A stretch of 46,584 bases of DNA from UBA11222 sp030652895 (GTDB taxonomy: Bacteria; Pseudomonadota; Alphaproteobacteria; UBA11222). The position numbers were made by a program, and so were the translations under genes. Numbering within the stretch: position 1 is the first letter of the stretch; each line of letters starts with the position of its first letter. The stretch spans positions 1 through 46,584 of the forward strand of contig JBBQCS010000015.1 of the NCBI GenBank assembly GCA_038318895.1, read 5' to 3'. The notes below the pieces were generated by a model. That model was given only the letters and a program-made list of their open reading frames with translations, was not told the origin of the DNA and searched no databases. Shown in pieces: positions 32,552 through 40,032 of the stretch.

Positions 32552-33355
32552 TCAGCCCGTAATATATTCCGCTGGATCCAGTGACGTGATCACCGCCTGC
32601 GGCCCGCACAGGCGGCATTCCGGATCCCGCCGGACTTTGATCTTGCGGAAGGTGGTGTCCAGTGCGTCATAGATAAGCAATTGCCCCGCCATGCTTTCGC
32701 CAATGCCGAGCAGTTCTTTAACCACTTCGATGCCCTGCAGCGTTCCCATCACGCCGGCGACCAATCCCAGTGTACCGGTTTCAGCGCAGTTGGGCATGCT
32801 GTCGGCAGGCGGCATCGCGGGGAAAATGCAGCGGTAGCAGGGCTTTTCCCCGTCATAGGCCCGGTAGGTGGAAAGCTGACCTTCAAAGCGGCCCAGAGCT
32901 GCGGCGACCAGCGGCTTTTGCGTCATATAGCATGCGTCGTTAAGCAGGAATTTAGTAGCGAAATTATCGCAACCGTCAGCCACCAGATCATAGCCATTAA
33001 TCAGATCACGGACATTTTCCAGATTCAGACGCACGGGGTGACGCACCACTTTTACATCCGGGTTGATGTCGGCGATGCTTTCAGCGGCGCTGTCAGTCTT
33101 AAGCTTGCCAATGTCACGGGTTTTATGGGCGATCTGGCGTTGCAGATTGGACAATGACACTACATCATCATCGGCAATGCCTATCGTGCCAACCCCTGCT
33201 GCCGCCAGATACAGTGCCAGCGGAGAGCCCAGACCACCCGCACCCACCAATAATACTTTAGAGGCGAGCAGCCGTGACTGCCCCGCGCCGCCAACCTCCG
33301 GCAGCATGATGTGGCGGGCGTACCGCTCTATCTGATCGTCTGTAAGGCTGCTCAC
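32552..33355 (-). CDS. moeB: ThiF/MoeB-family adenylyltransferase
   Basis: This 267-residue E1-like enzyme adenylates the C-terminus of a sulfur-carrier protein (MoaD or ThiS) for molybdopterin or thiamine synthesis. It has the ATP-binding loop VGAGGLGSPLALYLAAAGVG, SLSNLQRQIAHKT with the conserved Arg, the VADGCDNFATKFLLNDAC motif and the zinc-binding pairs CYRC and CRLC. There is no rhodanese domain. Assignment to MoeB rather than ThiF is by its length and motifs. Its ATG overlaps the cysK stop by four bases, so it is co-expressed with cysteine synthase, fitting a sulfur-transfer role. Confidence 0.88.
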   Translation of the reverse strand: MSSLTDDQIERYARHIMLPEVGGAGQSRLLASKVLLVGAGGLGSPLALYLAAAGVGTIGIADDDVVSLSNLQRQIAHKTRDIGKLKTDSAAESIADINPDVKVVRHPVRLNLENVRDLINGYDLVADGCDNFATKFLLNDACYMTQKPLVAAALGRFEGQLSTYRAYDGEKPCYRCIFPAMPPADSMPNCAETGTLGLVAGVMGTLQGIEVVKELLGIGESMAGQLLIYDALDTTFRKIKVRRDPECRLCGPQAVITSLDPAEYITG

Positions 33356-34311
33356 AATCCCTCGAACAATGCGGTCGACAGATAGCGTTCCGCGAAAGAT
33401 GGAATGATCACAACGATGGTTTTGCCTTTCATGTCCGGCCGCGCGCCAACTTCCAGCGCCGCCGCCACCGCGGCGCCCGATGAAATTCCGCCCGGAATGC
33501 CTTCGAGGCGCGCCAGCTTGCGGGCCATCTCGAACGAGTTTTCATTGCCGATGGTGATTACTTCATCGACCAGAGAACGATCCAGATTGTCGGGAATAAA
33601 GCCCGCGCCGATACCCTGAATTTTATGCGGGCCCGCGGCGCCGCCCGACAGCACCGGGCTGTCTTCTGGCTCCACGGCAATCATTTTCAGGCTTGGCTTG
33701 CGTTTTTTCAACACCGAACCAACGCCGGTAAACGTGCCGCCCGTACCAACACCTGATATCACCACATCGACCTTTCCGCCGGTATCGTTCCAGATTTCTT
33801 CTGCCGTGGTGCGGCGGTGAATTTCCGGATTGGCCGGATTTTCAAATTGTTGCGGCATTACGGATCCTGGATAATCCGCCATCAGCTCCTCGGCCCGCGC
33901 AACTGCGCCACGCATACCTTTTGCGGCTGGCGTCAATTCCAGTTGCGCACCCAGCAGCGCAAACATTTTACGCCGTTCTATGGACATACTGTCGGGCATT
34001 ACCAGAATTAACTTGTAGCCCTTGGAGGCGCACACAAATGCCAGAGCGATGCCTGTGTTACCCGATGTCGGCTCAATAATCACCGTGTCGGGATTAAGCT
34101 TTCCCCTGGCTTCCATGTCTTCGATCATGGCGACGCCGATGCGGTCCTTGACGCTGGCCAGGGGATTGAAAAATTCGAGCTTCAGCAAAATGTCGGCGTC
34201 GACAGCGGTTTCGAGTTGCAGGCGTTGCAAGCGGACCAAGGGCGTATCACCAATGGTTTCGGTGATGCTGTTATAGATGCGGCCACGACCGGGCTGTTTT
34301 TTCTCGCTCAT
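33352..34311 (-). CDS. cysK: cysteine synthase A (O-acetylserine sulfhydrylase)
   Basis: This 319-residue PLP enzyme makes cysteine from O-acetylserine and sulfide. The Schiff-base Lys is in NPLASVKDRIGVAMI, the substrate loop in EPTSGNTGIALA and the phosphate-binding glycine loop in GVGTGGTFTG. Length is standard. It is preceded by an Rrf2-family regulator gene (25 bp) and followed by moeB in an overlap, so cysteine synthesis and sulfur transfer are linked in one transcript. Confidence 0.95.
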   Translation of the reverse strand: MSEKKQPGRGRIYNSITETIGDTPLVRLQRLQLETAVDADILLKLEFFNPLASVKDRIGVAMIEDMEARGKLNPDTVIIEPTSGNTGIALAFVCASKGYKLILVMPDSMSIERRKMFALLGAQLELTPAAKGMRGAVARAEELMADYPGSVMPQQFENPANPEIHRRTTAEEIWNDTGGKVDVVISGVGTGGTFTGVGSVLKKRKPSLKMIAVEPEDSPVLSGGAAGPHKIQGIGAGFIPDNLDRSLVDEVITIGNENSFEMARKLARLEGIPGGISSGAAVAAALEVGARPDMKGKTIVVIIPSFAERYLSTALFEGL

Positions 34312-34336
34312 TATTCCTGGCTCCTATTCGATCAAA

Positions 34337-34789
34337 TCATATATTGAAGTCGGCCTGCCTGCGCTGTTCGGGCGCAATCCTCAGAGCATCTGCGCGTTTG
34401 CATAAATCTTCAATCGAGATGTCATCAAAACGGCGCATCATTTCGGTCTGCATCTCATCCCACAGGGGATTGATGACAGTTTGTCCCAGCGCGGAAACGG
34501 TTTCCATTTTTTCCGGATCGTTGTCATCACTATCACCGATAACGCGGATTATTTCGCCAACGCTGATACGCCTGCGCTCCCGCGCCAACGTATAGCCGCC
34601 GCGCGGGCCACGCACACCTTTCAGGATGTTGGCATGAACCAGCTGCTGCATCACCTGTTCGAGATAACGCTGCGGAATACCCTGACGTTTCGTTATCTCA
34701 CGCGATTGCACCGGTTCCGGCCTGGCATTATAGGCAATGTCCACCACCGCCTCCAGGGCGAAACGCATTTTCTTGGTTAGCCGGAGCAT
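34337..34789 (-). CDS. Rrf2-family transcriptional regulator
   Basis: This 150-residue protein has the Rrf2 winged helix: LTKKMRFALEAVVDIAYN, EITKRQGIPQRYLEQVMQQL and RGPRGGYTLARERRRISVGE. The three Cys residues that bind the Fe-S cluster in IscR are missing (the region has GDSDDNDPEKMETVSALG instead), so it is more like the CymR type that controls cysteine metabolism. Position immediately before cysK supports a role in sulfur control. It lies 18 bp after the dut gene in the same direction. Confidence 0.88.
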   Translation of the reverse strand: MLRLTKKMRFALEAVVDIAYNARPEPVQSREITKRQGIPQRYLEQVMQQLVHANILKGVRGPRGGYTLARERRRISVGEIIRVIGDSDDNDPEKMETVSALGQTVINPLWDEMQTEMMRRFDDISIEDLCKRADALRIAPEQRRQADFNI

Positions 34790-34807
34790 CTGTTCTTAAA
34801 CCTGTAA

Positions 34808-35254
34808 TTAGCCTGTTGAGCCGAAACCGCCCGCGCCACGGCCGGTTTCGGGCAAGTCGGTAACTTCTACCGGCTGCGCCTGGGTAACGGCTGCTATCAC
34901 CATCTGCGCAATACGTTCACCGCGCGCAATTGTAAATGCCGCCTTGCCGGTGTTGAGTAAAACAACACCAACCTCACCCCGATAATCGCAGTCGATGGTG
35001 CCGGGTGAATTAAGCACAGTGATTCCATATTTAAGCGCCAGCCCGGATCGGGGCCGTATCTGCGCCTCATATCCAGACGGCAGCGCCATGGCCAGACCGG
35101 TCGGGATCAGCGCCCTGTCGCCCGGCGCCAGAACCAGCGGATCATGGGCAGGCACCGCAGCGCACAGATCAAGCCCAGCCGCCCCTGGGGTTGCGTAAGC
35201 CGGCAACGGTAATTCCGGGTTATGCGGTAATCGGCGGAATGAAACGGTCAGCAT
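34808..35254 (-). CDS. dut: deoxyuridine 5'-triphosphate nucleotidohydrolase
   Basis: This 148-residue trimeric dUTPase makes dUMP from dUTP. The five motifs are visible: TPGAAGLDLCA, RPRSGLALKYGI, NSPGTIDCDYRGEVGVVLLN, ARGERIAQMVIA and the flexible C-terminal GRGAGGFGSTG. Its ATG overlaps the coaBC stop by one base (TGATG). The order coaBC-dut is standard in alphaproteobacteria. Confidence 0.96.
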   Translation of the reverse strand: MLTVSFRRLPHNPELPLPAYATPGAAGLDLCAAVPAHDPLVLAPGDRALIPTGLAMALPSGYEAQIRPRSGLALKYGITVLNSPGTIDCDYRGEVGVVLLNTGKAAFTIARGERIAQMVIAAVTQAQPVEVTDLPETGRGAGGFGSTG

Positions 35255-36462
35255 CAGCTTTGCGCGAAATGATCGGCGATACGCTCGGCCAGACGGCGCG
35301 CCACTTCGGTCTTGGTCATGGGCTGCCAGTCCTCGACGCCATCGCCTGTCAGCAAATGCACAGTGTTGAAATCGCCGCCCATAATGCCGGTTTCCGGCGA
35401 TACGTCATTGGCGACAATCCAGTCGCAGCCTTTGCGCGCGCGTTTCTCCGTGGCGTGGGTGACCACATCATTGGTTTCCGCCGCAAAACCGATGACCAGG
35501 CGCGCCCGCGCGGGCTGCGCCGCACTTAATGCAAGCAAGATGTCGGGGTTTTCTGTCAGCGCCAGTTTCGGCGTGCTGCCGTCATTGCGTTTTTTGATCT
35601 TGCGGCCGGATTGGGCTTCAACGCGCCAGTCAGCGACGGCGGCGGCGCAAATGGCGATGTCAAAGCGTCCTGCATCCTTGCAGGCGACAAGCATTTCACA
35701 CGCGGTTTCCACTTTGCGTAGGGTAACGCCCGCCGGCGGGGATTCCTGCACCGGGCCGGAAACCAGAACGGTTTCGGCACCCAAGGCGGCCAGGGCCGAC
35801 GCAATGGCATGCCCCTGCTTGCCCGATGAACGGTTGGCGATGTAGCGCACCGGATCGATCGGCTCATGGGTTGGCCCGGAAGTGACCAGTGCGCGCAATC
35901 CCGCCAGAGGTTTGACGGGCGGGGAAAGTGCCGATATGACCGCCGCCACGATCTCGTCGGGTTCCGCCATGCGCCCGGGGCCGTATTCACCGCAGGCCAT
36001 ATCCCCTTCATTGGGTCCGACGACCGCCACCCCATCGCCGCGCAGGGTGGCAAGGTTGCGCTGCGTCGCCGCATGCCCCCACATGCGCACATTCATGGCG
36101 GGCGCGATCAGCACCGGCTTGTCTGTCGCCAGCAGCGCCGTCGTCGCCAGATCATCGCACAGGCCATGCGCCATTTTCGCCATCAGATCAGCCGTTGCGG
36201 GCGCCACCACCAACAGATCGGCATCGCGCGAAAGCTGAATATGTCCCATTTCCGCTTCGTTCATCAGATCGAACAGTTCCGAATAGACCTTGTCCCCGGA
36301 CAGGCTGGCCACCGATAGGGGGGTGACAAACTGCCCCCCGCCCGCCGTCAGAATACAGCGCACCGTAGCGCCGCCAGCCCGTAGGCGCCGGATCAGATCG
36401 AGGCTTTTATAGGCAGCGATACCGCCGCCAATGATCAGTAGAATACGCTTGCCCGATAACAT
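35254..36462 (-). CDS. coaBC: bifunctional phosphopantothenoylcysteine decarboxylase / phosphopantothenate-cysteine ligase
   Basis: The 402-residue protein catalyses two steps in coenzyme A synthesis. The N-terminal flavoprotein (CoaC) has the substrate-binding APAMNVRMW and CGEYGPGRMAEP with the catalytic Cys; the C-terminal ligase (CoaB) has ALVTSGPTHEPIDPVRYIAN and RSSGKQGHAIASALAALGAE. It is followed by dut in an overlap. The gap to the Fic gene upstream is 81 bp and includes an imperfect palindrome. Confidence 0.96.
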   Translation of the reverse strand: MLSGKRILLIIGGGIAAYKSLDLIRRLRAGGATVRCILTAGGGQFVTPLSVASLSGDKVYSELFDLMNEAEMGHIQLSRDADLLVVAPATADLMAKMAHGLCDDLATTALLATDKPVLIAPAMNVRMWGHAATQRNLATLRGDGVAVVGPNEGDMACGEYGPGRMAEPDEIVAAVISALSPPVKPLAGLRALVTSGPTHEPIDPVRYIANRSSGKQGHAIASALAALGAETVLVSGPVQESPPAGVTLRKVETACEMLVACKDAGRFDIAICAAAVADWRVEAQSGRKIKKRNDGSTPKLALTENPDILLALSAAQPARARLVIGFAAETNDVVTHATEKRARKGCDWIVANDVSPETGIMGGDFNTVHLLTGDGVEDWQPMTKTEVARRLAERIADHFAQS

Positions 36463-36499
36463 GTGCCTGACCCGAATGGATAGGGTGGGAATTGGTCTA

Positions 36500-36516
36500 A
36501 TTTACTATACGTAAAT
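36500..36516. promoter_or_regulatory. inverted repeat in the coaBC promoter region
   Basis: ATTTAC-N5-GTAAAT (36500-36505 and 36511-36516) is a perfect 6-bp inverted repeat 38 bp upstream of coaBC, and a second GTAAATT at 36517-36523 pairs with AATTTAC at 36499-36505. It might be an operator or only AT-rich promoter sequence. Confidence 0.25.
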
Positions 36517-36543
36517 GTAAATTGGAAGGGCGCCCAAGTTCTT

Positions 36544-37176
36544 TCAATTTGATCCCGTCGAATCTGTTCCTTGGTATGGGAGGCCATCATCATCCAATTG
36601 CGCTTGCACTAAGGCTGCGAGATAATCTTCCATATCAGTGAAATCGAGATGCCCATTTTCCCAGGCATCGTCGGCAGCTTTTAGCGCTTTTTCGTAGCCA
36701 TCTCGGCTCTCTCTTATTCTTTCAGGAAGAATTTTACGCCCAGGGAGAAGTGATCCGCTGCGAACGCATAGGAGATAATAACATATGGCGCGGGCTGTTC
36801 TTCCATTACCCTCAACGAATGGGTGAATCCAATTTAGACGCCACAACCCATAAGCCGCCAGCTCTGTCGGTGTCCAAATGTACCAGTTTTCATGAACATT
36901 GGAGATGAATCGATCCATCCAATCCGCCACCTCTCTAAAATGCGGCGGTTTGTGGTCACCTACATATATGGGTTCCTGGCGAAATCTTCCACCAAATGCC
37001 GAAACATTCGCAACTGCCACATGGTTAAGTGCCCACAGCATGTATTTGTCAAAAGCAGTTGGCCCCTGCTTGATACCTATTTCAATGCAGTTGGTCATCA
37101 AGTCATACTGCCGGATCAGGTTTTGTTCCTGAACCCGATCGTATAACCCTTTATCTTCCTCTTCTAAAACCAGCAT
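36544..37176 (-). CDS. Fic-domain protein (probable AMP-transferase toxin)
   Basis: The 210-residue protein has the complete Fic core motif IHPFVEGNGRTARA with the catalytic His, metal-binding Glu/Asn and the Arg pair, plus the flap region before it (EPIYVGDHKPPHFREVADWM). Fic proteins transfer AMP or another nucleotide group to Tyr/Ser/Thr of a target. Neither end has the inhibitory (S/T)xxxE(G/N) helix, so any inhibitor should be a separate protein; the small gene 37 bp upstream is the candidate. Base composition is visibly more AT-rich than in coaBC and ubiB on either side, which suggests horizontal gain. Confidence 0.9.
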   Translation of the reverse strand: MLVLEEEDKGLYDRVQEQNLIRQYDLMTNCIEIGIKQGPTAFDKYMLWALNHVAVANVSAFGGRFRQEPIYVGDHKPPHFREVADWMDRFISNVHENWYIWTPTELAAYGLWRLNWIHPFVEGNGRTARAICYYLLCVRSGSLLPGRKILPERIRESRDGYEKALKAADDAWENGHLDFTDMEDYLAALVQAQLDDDGLPYQGTDSTGSN

Positions 37177-37213
37177 TGCAAAAGTCCGATACTATACGGC
37201 ACCTCCCCATTAT

Positions 37214-37420
37214 TTATGCCGTTACCCGTATATGCTTGGTTGCCTTACGCGCCGATGCTTTGGTGATTCCCGACCCCTCTGGCGCATTGCCATAGACGAA
37301 ACTTGCCCGCTGCTCTTGAAGTAGCTCTTCTGTAATAACTATTGTTTTTGCATGCTCCAATTTCTCCCGAAGTTCGGGGCGGTCAGGAGCCCTTCTGAGA
37401 GCTGATTTGCGATCTGCCAT
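37214..37420 (-). CDS. small Fic-associated protein, candidate antitoxin
   Basis: This 68-residue, highly charged protein starts MADRKSALRRAPDRPELREK and ends KATKHIRVTA, with a helical segment AKTIVITEELLQEQRASFVY and then GNAPEGSGITKASA. In known two-gene Fic modules (VbhA type) a short antitoxin inserts a helix with (S/T)xxxE(G/N); here SFVYGN has Ser and the final Asn but Gly in the Glu position. It is thus either a divergent antitoxin or a different accessory protein. AGGGGA precedes the ATG. It shares strand and AT-rich base use with the Fic gene. Confidence 0.65.
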   Translation of the reverse strand: MADRKSALRRAPDRPELREKLEHAKTIVITEELLQEQRASFVYGNAPEGSGITKASARKATKHIRVTA

Positions 37421-37486
37421 TTTGCTTCCCCTTTAGACTATTTAGCGAGCGTCTTATCAAAGCAACTCGCCAATATTGCGCTTTTC

Positions 37487-37542
37487 ATCATTCCTAATAT
37501 CAATACAACAAGACCAAATAGCTTACGTAATTTAGGAATGAT
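37487..37542. repeat. perfect 11-bp inverted repeat with 34-bp spacer
   Basis: ATCATTCCTAA (37487-37497) and TTAGGAATGAT (37532-37542) are perfect reverse complements separated by 34 bases in the AT-rich gap between the small Fic-associated gene and ubiB. Arms of this length are unlikely by chance at this spacing. It could be a paired operator for the Fic module, a recombination or integration scar, or a stem of an RNA. Confidence 0.6.
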
Positions 37543-37604
37543 TACCTAACAACTATATTCTTTTCGGGCGTGCGTCGCTAGTTCTATATTTTTTCACACT
37601 CAAA

Positions 37605-39233
37605 TTAAACCCAGCTTAACACCAGCGCTAATATCGCGGCTCCGGCGACCCACCAGCCAGCGCGGTCGAAGCCGTTACTGGCAGGGACATCCTCTTTGTC
37701 CGGCTCTTCCGCGTAAAAGCGTTCGGCGGCGCGTTCGGCACGCTCAATCAGATATGGCAGGTTTGGCAGGGCGCGGGCCAGGGCGGCGGCGCCTTCGACA
37801 GCCTCCGCAAGCCGCGCCTCCGGCCCCAGATGATCTGCAATCCAGCCCGCGATAACCGGCTCCGACACCGCCCAGAAATCCACATCCGGGTCCAGTCCGC
37901 GCGCCACCCCTTCCACCACCACCATGGTTTTTTGCAGCAGCAGTAATTGCGGCTGGGTGCGCATGGCGAAGGTTTCGGTCACCTGAAACAGTTGCGCCAG
38001 CAGACGGCTCATGGAAATCTCGGATGCGCGCAAACCAAAAACCGGCTCGCCCACCGACCGCAGCGCCTGGGCGAACGCATCGACGGATTTGCCGGTGGGT
38101 ACAAACCCGGCCTCGAAATGCACTTCCGCCACGCGGCGGTAGTCGCGGCGCACCATGCCGTACAAAATTTCCGCCAGATAGCGGCGGCTGCGCGGATCAA
38201 GCCGCCCCATAATCCCGAAATCCACGGCGATAACGGCGCCGTCGCGCCCGACAAACAGATTGCCCTGATGCATGTCCGCATGAAAGAAACCGTCACGCAT
38301 GGCCTGTTTGAGGAACAGCGTGATCACGCGCGCGGCCAGCCGTGGAAGATCGTGCCCCGCCGCACGCAGCGCCGCTGTATCGCCAATGGAAATGCCGTCC
38401 ACCCATTCCAGGGTCAGCACCCGGCGCCCTGTGCGCCGCCAATCGATGACCGGCACCCGAAATTCGCCCGCCGCAATTTCCGCCGCCATATTTTCCGCCA
38501 ACTCGGATGCGGCCGCCGCCTCGTAGCGCAAGTCCATTTCCAGGGCTACACTCTCGGCCAGAATGCGCACGACTTCCGTCAGGCGCAACCGGTGCAGCGC
38601 CGGCTGGGTGCGCTCAACCAGTTGCGCCGCCCAGAAAAAACTGGCCAGATCACGGGTGAAAGCATGCTCCACGCCCGGGCGTAAAATTTTTACCGCCACC
38701 TGCTTGATGGTTTGCGCATCGTCCGTTTGCGTCTTGTCTGCGACCCGCGCCTGATGCACCTGTGCGATGGAGGCCGCCGCAATGGCCGGGCCAAACTCTA
38801 TAAAATGATCAACAAGCGTCCCGCCCAGTTCCTTTACAATAGCGGCCTCCGCCTCCACTTGTGGAAACGGCGCCAGCCGGTCCTGCAGACGCATCAGATC
38901 GCGCGCCAGTTGATCCCCAATCACATCCGGGCGTGTCGCCAGCATCTGCCCCAGCTTGATATAGCTAGGCCCCAGATCCTGCAGCGCCTGGGCCAGCCGT
39001 TCGCCCGGCCGCGTGCAGGTTGACGCCTGTTCGTCCATTTCCCCGCCCGCTTCCCAGGGCAGACGCAGCCTGGCCAGCCAGTGGGCAATACGGATCGCCG
39101 GTGGTGGCACAGGCATATCCGTAAAGGGAAACAGCGCGTCATGGCGCGCCAGCACCCGCGCGGCGCGGATCAGGCGCCGGCTGTTGTCAAATGCGGCAAA
39201 GGGGTCAAACATCGGGGTGATTATATCCGCCAT
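37605..39233 (-). CDS. ubiB: UbiB (ABC1/ADCK family ATPase of ubiquinone biosynthesis)
   Basis: This 542-residue atypical kinase-like protein supports ubiquinone synthesis. The family signature is visible in LGPSYIKLGQMLATRPDVIG (KxGQ motif), an Ala-rich nucleotide-binding loop in FGPAIAAASIAQVHQARVAD, the ExD-like EMDLRYEAAAASELAENM, and the catalytic FFHADMHQGNLFVGRDG and IAVDFGIMGRLDP. The C-terminus has one membrane helix (AGWWVAGAAILALVLSWV). Its start overlaps ubiE by 13 bp, so the two are translated from one message. It is flanked on the other side by the Fic island. Confidence 0.95.
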   Translation of the reverse strand: MADIITPMFDPFAAFDNSRRLIRAARVLARHDALFPFTDMPVPPPAIRIAHWLARLRLPWEAGGEMDEQASTCTRPGERLAQALQDLGPSYIKLGQMLATRPDVIGDQLARDLMRLQDRLAPFPQVEAEAAIVKELGGTLVDHFIEFGPAIAAASIAQVHQARVADKTQTDDAQTIKQVAVKILRPGVEHAFTRDLASFFWAAQLVERTQPALHRLRLTEVVRILAESVALEMDLRYEAAAASELAENMAAEIAAGEFRVPVIDWRRTGRRVLTLEWVDGISIGDTAALRAAGHDLPRLAARVITLFLKQAMRDGFFHADMHQGNLFVGRDGAVIAVDFGIMGRLDPRSRRYLAEILYGMVRRDYRRVAEVHFEAGFVPTGKSVDAFAQALRSVGEPVFGLRASEISMSRLLAQLFQVTETFAMRTQPQLLLLQKTMVVVEGVARGLDPDVDFWAVSEPVIAGWIADHLGPEARLAEAVEGAAALARALPNLPYLIERAERAAERFYAEEPDKEDVPASNGFDRAGWWVAGAAILALVLSWV

Positions 39234-39952
39234 CCGGAATGAATGGCGGCGATACCCGCCGACTGATTTCGGTACGTCACCTGTGAAAATCCGGCATCCG
39301 CGATCATTGCGGAAAATTTACGCTGATCGGGAAATTGCCGGATGCTTTCCGCCAGATATTGATAGGCCTCCCGGTTGCCGCCAATCACGCCGCCCAGCAA
39401 AGGCATCAGTTTGAAGGAATAGAGATCATACAGCGTATCCAGCCCCGGCAGGTCCACGGCGGAAAATTCCAGACACATAAACCGCCCGCCGGGTTTCAGC
39501 ACCCGGTAGGCTTCGCACAACGCCGCATCAATATGGGTGACATTACGAATGCCAAACGCAATCGTATAGGCGTCAAACGTCTGGCCCGGACAGGGCAGGC
39601 GCTCTGCATCCCCGGCCAGCCAGTGTATGGGGGCACTGGACGCGCGCTTGCGCCCCTCATTCAGCATACTGACATTAATGTCGCACACGGTAATATCCGC
39701 CTGGCCCTGCACCCGGTTCAGCACCCGTTGCGCAATATCGCCGGTGCCGCCCGCCACGTCGATCAATTGCAGCCCGGCGCGCGGGCGCAGCCAATCCACC
39801 ATCGCCGCCTTCCACAGCCGGTGCATACCCCCCGACAGCACATCGTTCATCAGATCATAGCGGCTGGCGACCGCATCAAACACGCCGCCCACCAGGCGCT
39901 GCTTGTCGCCAGAAGGGACTTTCCTGAAGCCAAAATGCGTGGTCGATTTCAT
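39221..39952 (-). CDS. ubiE: UbiE C-methyltransferase of ubiquinone/menaquinone synthesis
   Basis: This 243-residue SAM-dependent methyltransferase has the UbiE motifs VFDAVASRYDLMNDVLSGGM, the SAM-binding LQLIDVAGGTGDIAQRVL, DAYTIAFGIRNVTHIDAAL and the C-terminal YQYLAESIRQFPDQ and MIADAGFSQVTYRNQSAGIA. It methylates the quinone ring precursor. It overlaps ubiB downstream. It is divergent from a Baeyer-Villiger monooxygenase gene with 80 bp between; TTGTACC occurs twice there (39955-39961 and 39983-39989). Confidence 0.96.
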   Translation of the reverse strand: MKSTTHFGFRKVPSGDKQRLVGGVFDAVASRYDLMNDVLSGGMHRLWKAAMVDWLRPRAGLQLIDVAGGTGDIAQRVLNRVQGQADITVCDINVSMLNEGRKRASSAPIHWLAGDAERLPCPGQTFDAYTIAFGIRNVTHIDAALCEAYRVLKPGGRFMCLEFSAVDLPGLDTLYDLYSFKLMPLLGGVIGGNREAYQYLAESIRQFPDQRKFSAMIADAGFSQVTYRNQSAGIAAIHSGWRI

Positions 39953-40032
39953 ATTTGTACCATAGCGCAGTATCGGCTTAGATTGTACCGCTCAGTTCAT
40001 TGATCCCGTATAGAGATTTTAGAGGAAACCCC

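Noticed and set aside
39955..39989. Two TTGTACC copies in the ubiE-monooxygenase gap
   Set aside because: Seven-base direct repeats at 28-bp spacing are too weak to call an operator without comparison to other genomes.
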